Positions 37,219-45,818 of a DNA stretch of 64,000 nucleotides are shown in pieces. Where the stretch lies: assembly GCF_007556595.1 (NCBI RefSeq), contig NZ_VJNB01000004.1, forward strand, positions 62,001 to 126,000, given 5' to 3'. The stretch's first letter is position 1. The number at the start of each line of letters is the position of its first letter. Origin of the DNA: Tepidimonas alkaliphilus. Its GTDB lineage: Bacteria; Pseudomonadota; Gammaproteobacteria; Burkholderiales; Burkholderiaceae_C. A program made the position numbers and the translations under genes. Under the pieces are notes generated by a model that was not told the origin of the DNA, ran no database searches, and worked only from the letters and a program-made list of their open reading frames with translations.

Positions 37219-38199
37219 TCAATCAGAAGGCGTCAGCGCCACCGCGCGCGGCGCCAATCGGACGTGCTCCTCAGTGGCTTGCTGGCCATTGACCGACAGC
37301 TCTGAGGCTGGCAGCGCCTCCTCGTCAAACGCCAGGTCGCCCTCGGCTTGCGGGCGTCCGGTGGCGCGCACCGCGGCAAAGTCAAACAGTTGCCGATCCA
37401 TCAAGTGGCTCGGCACGACGTTTTGCAGCGCTTTGAGCATGTTGGCCACGCGGCCAGGGAAGCGCCGGTCCCACTCGCGCAGCAGGTCGCCGACCTGCTT
37501 GCGCTGCAGGTGCTGCTGGCTGCCGCACAGGTTGCAGGGAATGATCGGAAACTGCCGCACCTGCGCCCAGCGGATCAAGTCTTTTTCCGCCACGTAGGCC
37601 AGCGGGCGGATGACGACGTGCTCGCCATTGTCGCTGACCAGCTTGGGCGGCATGCCTTTGAGCTTGGCGCCGAAAAACATGTTGAGCAGCAGCGTCTGCA
37701 GGATGTCGTCGCGGTGGTGGCCCAGCGCGATCTTGGTGGCGCCGAGCTCGCGCGCGACGCGGTAGAGGATGCCGCGGCGCAGCCGGCTGCACAGGCTGCA
37801 CATCGTCTTGCCCTGCGGCACCACGCGCTTGACGATGGAGTAGGTGTCCTGCGTCTCGATGTGAAACGGGATGCCCAGGCCCTTGAGGTAATTGGGCAGC
37901 ACGTCAGCCGGAAAGCCGGGCTGCCGCTGGTCAAGGTTGACCGCCACCAGCTCAAAACGCGCCGGCGCGCGCCGCTGCAGCCGCATCAGGATGTCCAGCA
38001 GAGCATAGCTATCCTTGCCGCCGGAGAGGCAGACCATGACGCGGTCGCCGTCCTCGATCATGCGGTAGTCGGCGATGGCTTGGCCGACCAGGCGGCACAG
38101 GCGCTTTTCCAGCTTTTGGTTTTCGTAGGCGACATCCATCGGGGCGATCCACGCGGAGCCGACGGCGCGACGATGAGCGCCGGTCGGGCGGCGTTGCAT
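37219..38199 (-). CDS. ttcA: tRNA 2-thiocytidine-32 synthetase TtcA
   Basis: TtcA makes 2-thiocytidine at position 32 of certain tRNAs using ATP and an Fe-S cluster. The PP-loop is [15 protein letters not shown] near residue 55-68. The CxxC pair [11 protein letters not shown] near 133 and the [17 protein letters not shown] block near 220, both family-specific, hold the cluster. Length up to 326. The start is uncertain: 38199 or an ATG 60 nt downstream. It follows the folB pair on the same strand. Confidence 0.95.
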   Translation of the reverse strand: MQRRPTGAHRRAVGSAWIAPMDVAYENQKLEKRLCRLVGQAIADYRMIEDGDRVMVCLSGGKDSYALLDILMRLQRRAPARFELVAVNLDQRQPGFPADVLPNYLKGLGIPFHIETQDTYSIVKRVVPQGKTMCSLCSRLRRGILYRVARELGATKIALGHHRDDILQTLLLNMFFGAKLKGMPPKLVSDNGEHVVIRPLAYVAEKDLIRWAQVRQFPIIPCNLCGSQQHLQRKQVGDLLREWDRRFPGRVANMLKALQNVVPSHLMDRQLFDFAAVRATGRPQAEGDLAFDEEALPASELSVNGQQATEEHVRLAPRAVALTPSD

Positions 38200-38238
38200 T
38201 CATCAGCCGACATTGTCCCGCAAACCGCGCGCACGCGC

Positions 38239-38625
38239 CTACCACTGGCCGCATTCCATGCGGATGGCGACCTCGCAGTCGTCAAAGATTTCCAGCTTGG
38301 CGATGCGCACGCGCACGCCGATGACGCCGGGCAGCTGCAGCAGCCGCGTGGCCAGCTTGCCAATCAGCGTCTCCAGCAGGTTGACGTGCTCGGCGGTGCA
38401 CTCGTCGATGATGATCTGGCGCACCTTGCGGTAGTCGAGCACGTGGCGGATGTCGTCGTCGTGCGGCTGCAGCGGCTGCCAGCCCTGGTTGAGCTCGGCG
38501 TCCACCTGAATCGGCTGCGGGCGTTCGCGCTCGTGCTCGAGGATGCCCAGGTTGGCGTGAAAGCGCAGGCCGCTTAACGTCAGCACTTGGCGACCGATTT
38601 TGTGCTGCGTGGTCGGGGGCGTCAT
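38239..38625 (-). CDS. folB: Dihydroneopterin aldolase-family protein (FolB)
   Basis: A 128-residue FolB-type protein, acting on 7,8-dihydroneopterin in folate synthesis or on a related pterin. The family residues are present: Glu in NLGILEHERERPQ, Tyr in HVLDYRKVRQI, and Lys in VRIAKLEIF. It is shorter and less typical around the Lys (IAKLEI instead of KP) than its neighbour. Its ATG overlaps the stop of the upstream paralogue (ATGA). I chose 38625 over a longer frame of mostly Arg. Two FolB-family genes in tandem suggest one is folate aldolase and the other an epimerase. Confidence 0.85.
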   Translation of the reverse strand: MTPPTTQHKIGRQVLTLSGLRFHANLGILEHERERPQPIQVDAELNQGWQPLQPHDDDIRHVLDYRKVRQIIIDECTAEHVNLLETLIGKLATRLLQLPGVIGVRVRIAKLEIFDDCEVAIRMECGQW

Positions 38626-39038
38626 GGCTCGGCGAAGGCAAGGCGCTCGACGCCGACGGCGTCGCAATCCGGATAGACGTCGGGCTTTTCAGTGCGCACG
38701 CGCGCGGCCAGCACGCCCGGCTGCGCCATCAACCAGGCCAAGATCGCGTCGCCCAGCGTTTCCTGCAGCTCAAAGTGCCGCTCGACCGCCAGCGCGCGGA
38801 TGGCGTCGCGGATGGCGTCGTAGTCAAAGGTGGCGTCGAGGCGATCTTGGCGCGCATGCGCCTGCGCCAAATCGACGCACACATCGACGTCGATGCGCAG
38901 GCGCTGCGGACCGCGGCGCTCAAAGTCATGAACGCCGATGCGCACCGGCAGCGTCAAGCCGCGCAGCGACAGCAAGCGCGCCCGGCGGGCAAGCTCGGGC
39001 CGCAGCGCGGCAAAGGCCAACAGGATCGAGGGGTTCAT
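38622..39038 (-). CDS. Second FolB/FolX-family protein
   Basis: A 138-residue paralogue of the adjacent FolB. It keeps Glu in GVHDFERRGPQ, Tyr in ATFDYDAIRDAI, and Lys-Pro in VRTEKPDVYPDC, the canonical aldolase/epimerase residues. It has an N-terminal extension of about 20 residues. It could be dihydroneopterin aldolase or dihydroneopterin-triphosphate 2'-epimerase (FolX). Both ends overlap neighbours by ATGA, coupling it to the pteridine-reductase-type gene upstream and folB downstream. Confidence 0.82.
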   Translation of the reverse strand: MNPSILLAFAALRPELARRARLLSLRGLTLPVRIGVHDFERRGPQRLRIDVDVCVDLAQAHARQDRLDATFDYDAIRDAIRALAVERHFELQETLGDAILAWLMAQPGVLAARVRTEKPDVYPDCDAVGVERLAFAEP

Positions 39039-39874
39039 GGGGCGAGGCCCAAATCCACGGCGAACATCACGTCGCGCGCCAGCCCAAGGCGATGCTGGCC
39101 GTTGTCCACGGGGATGACGCAGCCGTTGAGGCCCGGCGTGCGTGCCACGTGCACGACGGTGCGCGCCACGTCCGCAGGGTTCAGGGGGCGGCGCAGCGGA
39201 TTGACCCGGCGCGCGCGCTCAAAGTTATCTTCGGTCTGGGGGCCGCTGACGTAGCTCAGACCGGGCGATACGCCGCACACGCGCAACCAAGGAGCGTAGG
39301 CTTGCGCCTGCAAACCCACGGCGCGCTCCAGCGCCAGCTTGCTCAGCGTGTAGGTGAAATAGTCCGGGTTGAGGTTGTGCACCTTCTGATCCAGGATGTG
39401 CACCACGCAGGCAGGCTCGCCAGCGGGCGCGTGCGCCCCGCCTGCGCGCTGCCGCACCAGCAGGGCAAACGCCTGCGTCAGCCGCAGCGGCGCCAGCAGG
39501 TTGGTCTGCAGGTGGCGCTGCAAGCCATCCGGGGTGTAGCTCCAGCCGTCGTCCTCGACGAACGCGGAGGCGTTGTGCACGATGCACTGCAGCCCGCCGC
39601 GCGCGTCGTCTGGCAGCAAGGGCAGCAGCGCGTCCACCGCCGCGGGATCGGCCAAGTCCGCGCGCACCTGTTCGGCGGGCACGCCGCGAGCGCGCAGGTC
39701 TTGCCTCAGCGCGGCAGCTGCCTGCTGCGAGCGATGGTAATGGATGATCACGCCCCAGCCGGCTTCTGCAAAGGCCAAGCATAGTTCGCGCCCGAGGCGC
39801 ACGGCGCCGCCCGTGATCAGCGCCCAGGGTGTTTGAGCGGACGGCGACGGTGCAGAATGCGCGCTGGATATCAT
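39035..39874 (-). CDS. Pteridine-reductase-type SDR oxidoreductase
   Basis: A 279-residue short-chain dehydrogenase. The cofactor motif WALITGGAVRLGRELC carries TGx3RxG, the variant characteristic of pteridine reductases and FolM (dihydromonapterin reductase) rather than TGx3GxG. The catalytic Tyr-Lys is in YFTYTLSKLALE. NAS in VHNASAFVEDD is the usual Asn-Ala-Ser. Position at the head of the coupled folX/folB pair supports a pterin substrate. The ATG at 39874 overlaps, on the opposite strand, the first ATG of the divergent gene; a TATAGT box (39887-39882) would start transcription at or next to this ATG. Confidence 0.85.
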   Translation of the reverse strand: MISSAHSAPSPSAQTPWALITGGAVRLGRELCLAFAEAGWGVIIHYHRSQQAAAALRQDLRARGVPAEQVRADLADPAAVDALLPLLPDDARGGLQCIVHNASAFVEDDGWSYTPDGLQRHLQTNLLAPLRLTQAFALLVRQRAGGAHAPAGEPACVVHILDQKVHNLNPDYFTYTLSKLALERAVGLQAQAYAPWLRVCGVSPGLSYVSGPQTEDNFERARRVNPLRRPLNPADVARTVVHVARTPGLNGCVIPVDNGQHRLGLARDVMFAVDLGLAP

Positions 39875-41006
39875 GCCGACGACTATAAACGACCCCTCCA
39901 CATCTGTGGCCGACCCGGCCCTGCCCGCCGTGCGCGCCGCGCTGCGCGAGGCGGGCGGCTGGCTGCCGTTTGACCGCTTCATGGCGCTGGCGCTCTACAG
40001 CCCGCAGGGCGGCTACTACGCGGGCGGGGCCGGTGGCATCGTCGGGCGCGGGCCGGCCGACGGCAGCGACTTCGTCACCGCGCCGGAGCTGAGTCCGCGC
40101 TTCGGCGCCACGCTGGCGCGCCAGGTGGCGCAGGCGTTGCAGGCCACCGGCACCGCGGCGGTGTGGGAGTTCGGCGCCGGCAGCGGCGCGCTGGCGGCGC
40201 AGCTGCTGGCGGCGCTGGATGCCGCGGGGCGCGCGGACGTGGGCTACCACATCATCGAAGTCTCCGCCGCGCTGCGCGCGCGCCAGCAGGCGCGGCTGGC
40301 CCCGTGGGCTGATCGGGTGCGCTGGCACGACCGCCTGCCGCCCGCGATCGATGGCGTGGTGCTCGGCAACGAGGTGCTGGACGCCATGCCGGTCAAGCTG
40401 CTGCGTCGCGCCGGCGGCGTGTGGCACGAGCGCGGCGTGGCGTGGGACGAGGCGTCGGGTCGGCTCGTCTGGCATGACCGCCCGACCGACCTGCGCCCGC
40501 CGTGCGCGATCGACGGCGCGCACGACTACCTGACCGAGATCCACCCGCAGGCCGAGGCGTTCGTGCGCACGCTGGCGCAGCACCTGCGCCGTGGCGCGGC
40601 GCTGTTCATCGACTACGGCTTTCCGGAGCACGAGTACTACCACCCGCAGCGCGCGCACGGCACGCTGCGCTGCCACCGCGCGCACCGCGTCGACGACGAG
40701 CCGCTGGCCGACGTCGGCGCCAAAGACATTACCGCGCACGTCAACTTCACCGGCATCGCGCTGGCGGCGCAGGAGGCCGGGCTGGAGGTGCTCGGCTACA
40801 CCAGTCAGGGGCGCTTCCTGCTCAATGCCGGCCTGCTGGAAGGGCTGGATGAGGCGCTGCTGGCGCAGCGCGCGATGGCCGCCAAGCTGGTGCACGAGCA
40901 CGAGATGGGCGAGCTGTTTAAGGCGATCATGTTTGCCCCGCCGGCCAGCGCCCGCGGCTGGGTGCCGGTCGGCTTCGCGGCGGGTGACCGCACGCACATG
41001 CTGTAG
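39873..41006 (+). CDS. SAM-dependent methyltransferase, MidA/NDUFAF7 family
   Basis: A 377-residue class I methyltransferase of the COG1565 family. Mitochondrial NDUFAF7 methylates an arginine of complex I; bacterial targets are unknown. LYSPQGGYYAGG, DFVTAPELSPRFGA, the SAM loop WEFGAGSGALAAQLL, VLGNEVLDAMPVKLL, and FIDYGFPEHEYYHPQRAHGTL are diagnostic. The first start, ATG 39873, lies back-to-back on the divergent SDR start; GTG 39906 is an alternative that leaves room for a TATAAA box at 39884. It is followed by DUF2905 and trxC. Confidence 0.9.
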   Translation: MPTTINDPSTSVADPALPAVRAALREAGGWLPFDRFMALALYSPQGGYYAGGAGGIVGRGPADGSDFVTAPELSPRFGATLARQVAQALQATGTAAVWEFGAGSGALAAQLLAALDAAGRADVGYHIIEVSAALRARQQARLAPWADRVRWHDRLPPAIDGVVLGNEVLDAMPVKLLRRAGGVWHERGVAWDEASGRLVWHDRPTDLRPPCAIDGAHDYLTEIHPQAEAFVRTLAQHLRRGAALFIDYGFPEHEYYHPQRAHGTLRCHRAHRVDDEPLADVGAKDITAHVNFTGIALAAQEAGLEVLGYTSQGRFLLNAGLLEGLDEALLAQRAMAAKLVHEHEMGELFKAIMFAPPASARGWVPVGFAAGDRTHML

Positions 41007-41023
41007 CGGGGCGGGGGCGGACG

Positions 41024-41218
41024 ATGCTGCGCTGGCTGCTGGTGACGCTGCTGGCCCTGGTGCTGATCAACGGCCTGTGGCCGTGGCTGAAGCGGCTGGG
41101 GCTCGGGCGGCTGCCGGGGGACTTCGAGTTCCGCCTGTTCGGGCGCGAGTGGTTCATCCCGCTGGCCAGCACGCTGCTGCTGAGCCTGCTGGCCGCGGCG
41201 ATCGCGCGCTGGATTTAG
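41024..41218 (+). CDS. DUF2905 small membrane protein
   Basis: A 64-residue inner-membrane protein with two hydrophobic segments (residues 1-19 and 43-62) around the conserved GLGRLPGDFEFRLFGREWFIPL loop, which defines DUF2905. Function unknown. It lies 17 nt after the methyltransferase gene and is probably co-transcribed. Confidence 0.85.
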   Translation: MLRWLLVTLLALVLINGLWPWLKRLGLGRLPGDFEFRLFGREWFIPLASTLLLSLLAAAIARWI

Positions 41219-41402
41219 CGGCTTGGGCGGCTGCCCTTGCCGCCTGGGGTGTCCACGGGGGTTGGCCTGATACAGGGGTGGGTATCCCTTGAAGGTCGGC
41301 CATCTGGCCCCCATCTGTTGGGCAGATTCGATGCGTTGGCGGCATTCCAGGCGGCGCGCCGCGCGCATCAACCCTTTTCGTGACCCGTTGGAGAGCCCCG
41401 CC

Positions 41403-41852
41403 ATGACCGCCGAGACCCTGCACGTCGTCTGCCCCCATTGCCACACCACCAACCGCGTGCGCGCCGACCAGCTCGACCGCGCGCCGGACTGCGGCCGCTG
41501 CCACCAGCCGCTGTTCACCGGCCACCCGGTGGCGCTGGACGAGGCGGCCTTCGATCGGCACGTCACGCGCAGCGACCTGCCCGTGCTGGTGGACTTCTGG
41601 GCGCCGTGGTGCGGGCCGTGCCGCATGATGGCGCCGCACTTCGAGGCCGCGGCGCGCCAGCTGGAGCCGCACGTGCGGCTGGCCAAGGTCAACACCGAGG
41701 ACGAGCCGAGCCTGGCGGCGCGCTTCGGCATCCGCAGCATCCCGACGCTGGCGCTGTTCAGCGGCGGGCGCGAGGTCGCGCGCCAGCCGGGCGCGATGGG
41801 CCAGGCCGACATCGTGCGCTGGGTGCAGGCGGCGCTGGCGGCGCGGCGCTGA
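41403..41852 (+). CDS. trxC: Thioredoxin 2 (TrxC)
   Basis: A 149-residue cytoplasmic thioredoxin with an N-terminal zinc-finger-like domain (CPHC at 10-13 and CGRC at 30-33) and a thioredoxin domain with active site WCGPC (69-73). The cis-Pro lies in IRSIPTLALF. TrxC reduces protein disulfides and is often induced by oxidative stress. ATG 41403 follows GGAGAGCC. Upstream 184 nt (41219-41402) is non-coding and contains no clear regulator site. Confidence 0.95.
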   Translation: MTAETLHVVCPHCHTTNRVRADQLDRAPDCGRCHQPLFTGHPVALDEAAFDRHVTRSDLPVLVDFWAPWCGPCRMMAPHFEAAARQLEPHVRLAKVNTEDEPSLAARFGIRSIPTLALFSGGREVARQPGAMGQADIVRWVQAALAARR

Positions 41853-41866
41853 GGAGCGGGTCGGCG

Positions 41867-43225
41867 TCACGTGGTACCGCCGTTGGCCGCTTCCGCCTCC
41901 GCCGGGGCCGCGCCGTCCTGAGCCGCCAGCGCCTGCGCCACGGCCTGCACGCGCGCGCGCTCGATGGCGGCGCCGATGCGCGGGCCAAGGTCGGGCGCGT
42001 CCGGCTTCTGCGCTTGAATGGCGGCGGCGATCGCCGCGGTGTCCACCGCCAGCGCCGCCTGCAGCGCGGCGCGCAGCCGGGCCGCTTGCGGGTAGGGCTG
42101 ATCCTCACGGTGCAGGCGGCCGCGCGCGTCGCATTCGCAGGCCAGCAACACCTGCTCGAAGCGCTGCGGCCGGCGCAGCGCGTCGCAGCGCTGCAGCAGC
42201 CGCAGCGTGGCTTCGGGGCCCAGTTGCCCGCAGCGGTGGATGTGGCCGTGCTCGCGCGCCACGACGTCGGCCAGCTCCTGGCATTCGCGCGGCACGCGCC
42301 AGCGCGCGCCCACCTGCCGAAGCAGCCGCGCGCTGCGCGCTTCGTGGCCATGGTGGCGCGGCAAGATCTCCGGCGGCGTGGTGCCTTTGCCCAGGTCGTG
42401 GCCGAGGCAGGCGTACCGCACCGCCAGCGGGGCTTGCAGCCGCGCGGCCATGTCCAGCACCATCTCCAGGTGCACGCCGGTGTCCACCTCGGGGTGGTGG
42501 TCGGCGCGCTGCGGCACGCCCCACAGCCGGTCCACCTCCGGCAGCAGCACGCGCAGCGCGCCGCAGTCGCGCAGCACCTGCAGCATGCGCGAGGGGCGCG
42601 GCTCCATCAGTCCGCGCGCGATCTCCTGCCAGACGCGCTCGGGTACCAGGTGATCGACCTCGCCACGTTCCACCATGGCGCGCATCAGCGCCATCGTCTC
42701 GGGCGCCACGGTAAAGTCCGGCCAGCGCGCGGCAAAGCGCGCCAGCCGCAGGATGCGCACCGGATCCTCGGCAAAGGCCGGCGTGACGTGACGCAGCACT
42801 TTGGCGGCCAGATCGCGCCGGCCTCCATACGGATCCACCAGGCGGGGGTCGTCGGGGTCGAAGCGGCCGTCGGGCCGCAACGCCGCAGCCGGCAGCGCCA
42901 TGGCGTTGATGGTCAAATCGCGCCGCGCCAGATCTTGCTCCAGCGTGACATCCGGCGCGGTGTGAAAGACAAAGCCATGGTAGCCGTGCGCGACCTTGCG
43001 CTCGGTGCGCGCCAGCGCATATTCCTCGTGCGTCTGCGGGTGCAAGAAAACCGGAAAATCCCGCCCCACCGGCACGAAGCCTTGCGCCGCCATCGCTTGC
43101 GGGGTGGCGCCCACCACCACCCAGTCGCGATCGGACTCGGCTGCCGGGCTGCCCGGCGTCGCCGCGCCGTGGAGATGGCGCATCAGCGCGTCGCGCACCG
43201 CGCCGCCCACCAAGAAGAACTGCAC
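41867..43225 (-). CDS. cca: Multifunctional CCA tRNA nucleotidyltransferase
   Basis: Adds or repairs the 3' CCA of tRNAs. The 452-residue protein has the class II head [15 protein letters not shown], the catalytic DxD-type [21 protein letters not shown] and an HD phosphohydrolase domain with [14 protein letters not shown] near residue 268, which gives the 2',3'-cyclic phosphodiesterase and phosphatase activities of the multifunctional form. The last 70 residues are Ala-rich and variable. The start is GTG at 43225. It follows the CsoR-family gene by 3 nt on the same strand. Confidence 0.96.
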   Translation of the reverse strand: MQFFLVGGAVRDALMRHLHGAATPGSPAAESDRDWVVVGATPQAMAAQGFVPVGRDFPVFLHPQTHEEYALARTERKVAHGYHGFVFHTAPDVTLEQDLARRDLTINAMALPAAALRPDGRFDPDDPRLVDPYGGRRDLAAKVLRHVTPAFAEDPVRILRLARFAARWPDFTVAPETMALMRAMVERGEVDHLVPERVWQEIARGLMEPRPSRMLQVLRDCGALRVLLPEVDRLWGVPQRADHHPEVDTGVHLEMVLDMAARLQAPLAVRYACLGHDLGKGTTPPEILPRHHGHEARSARLLRQVGARWRVPRECQELADVVAREHGHIHRCGQLGPEATLRLLQRCDALRRPQRFEQVLLACECDARGRLHREDQPYPQAARLRAALQAALAVDTAAIAAAIQAQKPDAPDLGPRIGAAIERARVQAVAQALAAQDGAAPAEAEAANGGTT

Positions 43226-43228
43226 GTT

Positions 43229-43546
43229 TTAAGCGTATTTTTCCAGAATGCGCGTGGAGCGCTCGACCTCGCGCAGCGTCTGATCGTCGGCCACCGCCAC
43301 CGATTCCATGACCGAGCAGGCCATCATGCGGAAAAACGCTTTGTCCATGGCCTTGCGCGCCGCCGACATCTGCTGCGCCACGTCTTCGCAGGGGCGGCCG
43401 GCTTCCACCATTTCGATCAGCGCGCGCACTTGGCCTTCAATGCGTTTTAAGCGGTTGACCACGTCGCGCTGGTGCTCGCTGCGGTAGCGCGCCGAAGTCG
43501 GCGGGCACGTGGCCGGAGAAGACGGTGGGGCGGAGGTGCGGCTCAT
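43229..43546 (-). CDS. CsoR-family regulator with a Cys-x23-Cys pattern
   Basis: A 105-residue all-helical DNA-binding regulator (DUF156/CsoR/RcnR/FrmR). The body VVNRLKRIEGQVRALIEMVEAGRPCEDVAQQM is typical. Canonical copper sensors have Cys, His at +25 and Cys at +29; persulfide sensor CstR has Cys at 0 and +29. Here the first Cys is residue 53 and the only downstream Cys is residue 77 (+24), with no His at +25. The ligand is therefore unlikely to be copper. ATG 43546 gives the normal N-terminus; a longer frame is possible. A TACCC-N4-GGGTA site lies in the divergent upstream region. Confidence 0.88.
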   Translation of the reverse strand: MSRTSAPPSSPATCPPTSARYRSEHQRDVVNRLKRIEGQVRALIEMVEAGRPCEDVAQQMSAARKAMDKAFFRMMACSVMESVAVADDQTLREVERSTRILEKYA

Positions 43547-43656
43547 GACAACGACAACCTGGGCATCGGCAAGTGTATGGGCCACAGTGTGCCAAAAAAG
43601 CCTGGGGCGCGCGCATCGGTGGCGGTGCGCCGTGGCTTTTTGGTGCTCGATAACCC

Positions 43657-43670
43657 TACCCTCTAGGGTA
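43657..43670. promoter_or_regulatory. Candidate CsoR-family operator
   Basis: TACCC, four bases (TCTA), GGGTA: an inverted repeat of the C-tract/G-tract type bound by CsoR-family tetramers. It lies between the divergent regulator (43546) and the DUF302 lipoprotein (43755), so it could repress both. Confidence 0.6.
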
Positions 43671-43754
43671 ACACCGGATGCGCAGCTCATTACCCTGACT
43701 TAACCTGATTGTTGCTGATTTTTGTCAAACCATCAGCGAGAAATGGAGGGCGAC

Positions 43755-44348
43755 ATGACCAAGAGCCAGGAAAACCCGCCCCGAATGGCGCGCCTCATCG
43801 GCGCGTGGGTGTTGGCAGTGGCACTGCCGTTGTCGGGCTGCGGCACGCTGGCCACGATCGGCAAGCTGGAGGACGGCGCCGGCGCCGAGGCGATGAAGAT
43901 GTGGGACCGCTGGATCGAAGGCGGCGGCGACATCGCGGTGGCCACCACGTGGGAGCGCAAAGTCAAGCCGGGGCTGACGGTGGCGGAGGTGGAAGAAATC
44001 CTGCGCAACGTGATGGTGGAGCGCAACATGAAGGACGTCGGCACGCTGCCGTTGTCCAAGGAGCTGGAAGCGCGCTCCGGCAAGAAGGAGCCGGTGCTGA
44101 CGATCTATCAGTTCTGCAGCCCCAGCATCGCGCGCCGCATGGCCGACTTCAGCCCGCACATGGCCGCCTACATGCCATGCCGCATCGCGCTGGTGGAGCG
44201 GCCCGACGGGCTGTGGCTCTACACGCTCAACATGGACATGATGGTCAAGATGGGCCGCAAGCTGCCCTCGCCGCTGAAGGAGGAAGCGTGGAGCGTGCGC
44301 GAGGCCGTCTGGGACATGATGGAGCGCGCCGCCAAAGGCGAGCTGTAA
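43755..44348 (+). CDS. DUF302-domain lipoprotein
   Basis: A 197-residue lipoprotein. The signal segment LIGAWVLAVALPLSGCG ends at lipobox LSGC near residue 29. The C-terminal half carries DUF302 features: YQFCSPSIARRMADFSPHMAAYMPCRIALVE and LWLYTLNMDMM. Two cysteines (in FCSPS and MPCR) are conserved-looking. DUF302 proteins are small alpha/beta proteins of unknown function, found often with sulfur or stress genes. ATG 43755 has an excellent TGGAGGG site. It is divergent from a CsoR-family regulator and 56 nt upstream of a FadL-type porin. Confidence 0.85.
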   Translation: MTKSQENPPRMARLIGAWVLAVALPLSGCGTLATIGKLEDGAGAEAMKMWDRWIEGGGDIAVATTWERKVKPGLTVAEVEEILRNVMVERNMKDVGTLPLSKELEARSGKKEPVLTIYQFCSPSIARRMADFSPHMAAYMPCRIALVERPDGLWLYTLNMDMMVKMGRKLPSPLKEEAWSVREAVWDMMERAAKGEL

Positions 44349-44404
44349 AAGCAGCCCAGCCACAGAGAGTTTCCCCACTCACCGACAACGCAGAGGAGAA
44401 CCGC

Positions 44405-45676
44405 ATGATCACCACCCACACGCCGCTGGGGCGGCTGCGCCGTGCCGTGGCCGCCGCCGCGCTGTTGGCCGCCGCGCCCTGGGCGCAGGCCACCAACGGC
44501 TACTTTCCGCACGGCTTCGGCCTGAAGGCCAAGGGCATGGGCGGCGCCGCCATCGCGCTGGCGCACGATGCGTTTGGCGGCGTCAACAACCCCGCCGCGG
44601 CGGCCTTCGCCGGCAACCGCTGGGACGTCGGCGCCGAGCTCTTCCGTCCCTACCGCGACGCGCAGTTCGTCGGGGCGACGCCGGTGGTGGAAAGCGGTCG
44701 CACGGCGTTTGCGATCCCGGAGTTCGGCGCCAACGTCAAGCTGTCGGAGAAGCTGGCGCTGGGCGTGACCGTGTATGGCAACGGCGGCATGAACACCTCC
44801 TACGCGCCGTTTCCCAATGGCGTCAACCTGATGGGCGGTCAGGGCAAGCTCGGCGTGGACTTGATGCAGCTGATCGTCGCGCCGACGCTGGCCTACCAGG
44901 TGGCCGACGGGCACGCGCTGGGGATTTCGCCGCTGCTGGTGCTGCAGCGCTTCGAGGCCTACGGTCTGCAGGGCTTTTCGACGATGTCGCAGTCGCCGGG
45001 CGACGTCACCAACCGCGGCAAGGACACCAGCACCGGCATCGGGGTGCGCCTGGGCTACTTCGGCAAGCTGGGGGATCGCGTCTCGGTCGGCGCGGCCTAC
45101 TCGCCCAAGACCGACATGAGCCGCTTCGACAAGTACAAGGGGCTGTTCGCCGGCGGCGGCGACTTCGACATTCCGGAGAACTACGGCGTCGGCGTGGCGG
45201 TGCAGCTGACCCCGGCGCTGACGGTGGCGCTGGATGCCACGCGCATCAAGTACGGCGGCGTGCCCTCGATCGCCAACGGCAGCCTGAGCCAGCTGATGGC
45301 CGGCCAGCCGCTCGGCGCGGCGGCGGGGCCGGGCTTTGGCTGGCGCGACGTCGGCGTCGTCAAGGTCGGCGTGCAGTGGCAGGCCAGCCCGCAGTGGACG
45401 CTGCGCGCCGGCTACAACAAGGGCGACAACCCGATCCGGCCGCAGGACGCGATGTTCAATGTGCTGGCCCCCGGCGTGATCCGCGAGCACCTCACCTTCG
45501 GCGCGACGTATGCGCCGGACAAGGACACCGAGTGGACGTTCGCGCTGTGGCACGGCCGGCGCGAGACGGTGGTGGGGCCGAGCGTGGACTTCATGTCCGG
45601 CGCGATGAACCCCGCCGGCACGCGCATCGGCATGCACCAGAACGGCTTCGGGTTGCAGTACAGCCGCAAGTTCTGA
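44405..45676 (+). CDS. FadL/OmpP1-type outer-membrane transporter
   Basis: A 423-residue outer-membrane beta-barrel of the FadL family, which imports hydrophobic compounds such as fatty acids or aromatic hydrocarbons. The signal peptide cleaves near AQA-TNGYF (residue 26). The N-terminal hatch TNGYFPHGFGLKAKGMGGAAIALAHDAFGGVNNPAAAAF matches the family NPA motif, and the C-terminus ends in Phe (FGLQYSRKF), as needed for barrel insertion. It lies 56 nt after the DUF302 gene and likely shares its control. Substrate unknown. Confidence 0.92.
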   Translation: MITTHTPLGRLRRAVAAAALLAAAPWAQATNGYFPHGFGLKAKGMGGAAIALAHDAFGGVNNPAAAAFAGNRWDVGAELFRPYRDAQFVGATPVVESGRTAFAIPEFGANVKLSEKLALGVTVYGNGGMNTSYAPFPNGVNLMGGQGKLGVDLMQLIVAPTLAYQVADGHALGISPLLVLQRFEAYGLQGFSTMSQSPGDVTNRGKDTSTGIGVRLGYFGKLGDRVSVGAAYSPKTDMSRFDKYKGLFAGGGDFDIPENYGVGVAVQLTPALTVALDATRIKYGGVPSIANGSLSQLMAGQPLGAAAGPGFGWRDVGVVKVGVQWQASPQWTLRAGYNKGDNPIRPQDAMFNVLAPGVIREHLTFGATYAPDKDTEWTFALWHGRRETVVGPSVDFMSGAMNPAGTRIGMHQNGFGLQYSRKF

Positions 45677-45764
45677 CCGCCTGCGCTGCCGCGGGCGGCG
45701 GGTGGGCTGCTTAAGCATGGCCCGCCGACGTTCCTCTGGCGTGGGGGGATCCCCGCGTGGGTCT

Positions 45765-45814
45765 GGCCCGGGGCGCCCGCGGCGCGAGCCGCCGCCCGTC
45801 CCGGGCCTCTTTTT
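45765..45814 (+). terminator. Terminator after the FadL-type gene
   Basis: GGCCCGGG (45765-45772) pairs with CCCGGGCC (45800-45807); an inner GCGGC/GCCGC stem extends the hairpin; TCTTTTT follows. Confidence 0.8.
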
Positions 45815-45818
45815 GCCG

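Noticed and set aside
43229-43546. Copper-sensing CsoR
   Set aside because: The His at +25 and Cys at +29 from the first Cys are missing, so the Cu(I) site cannot form as known.
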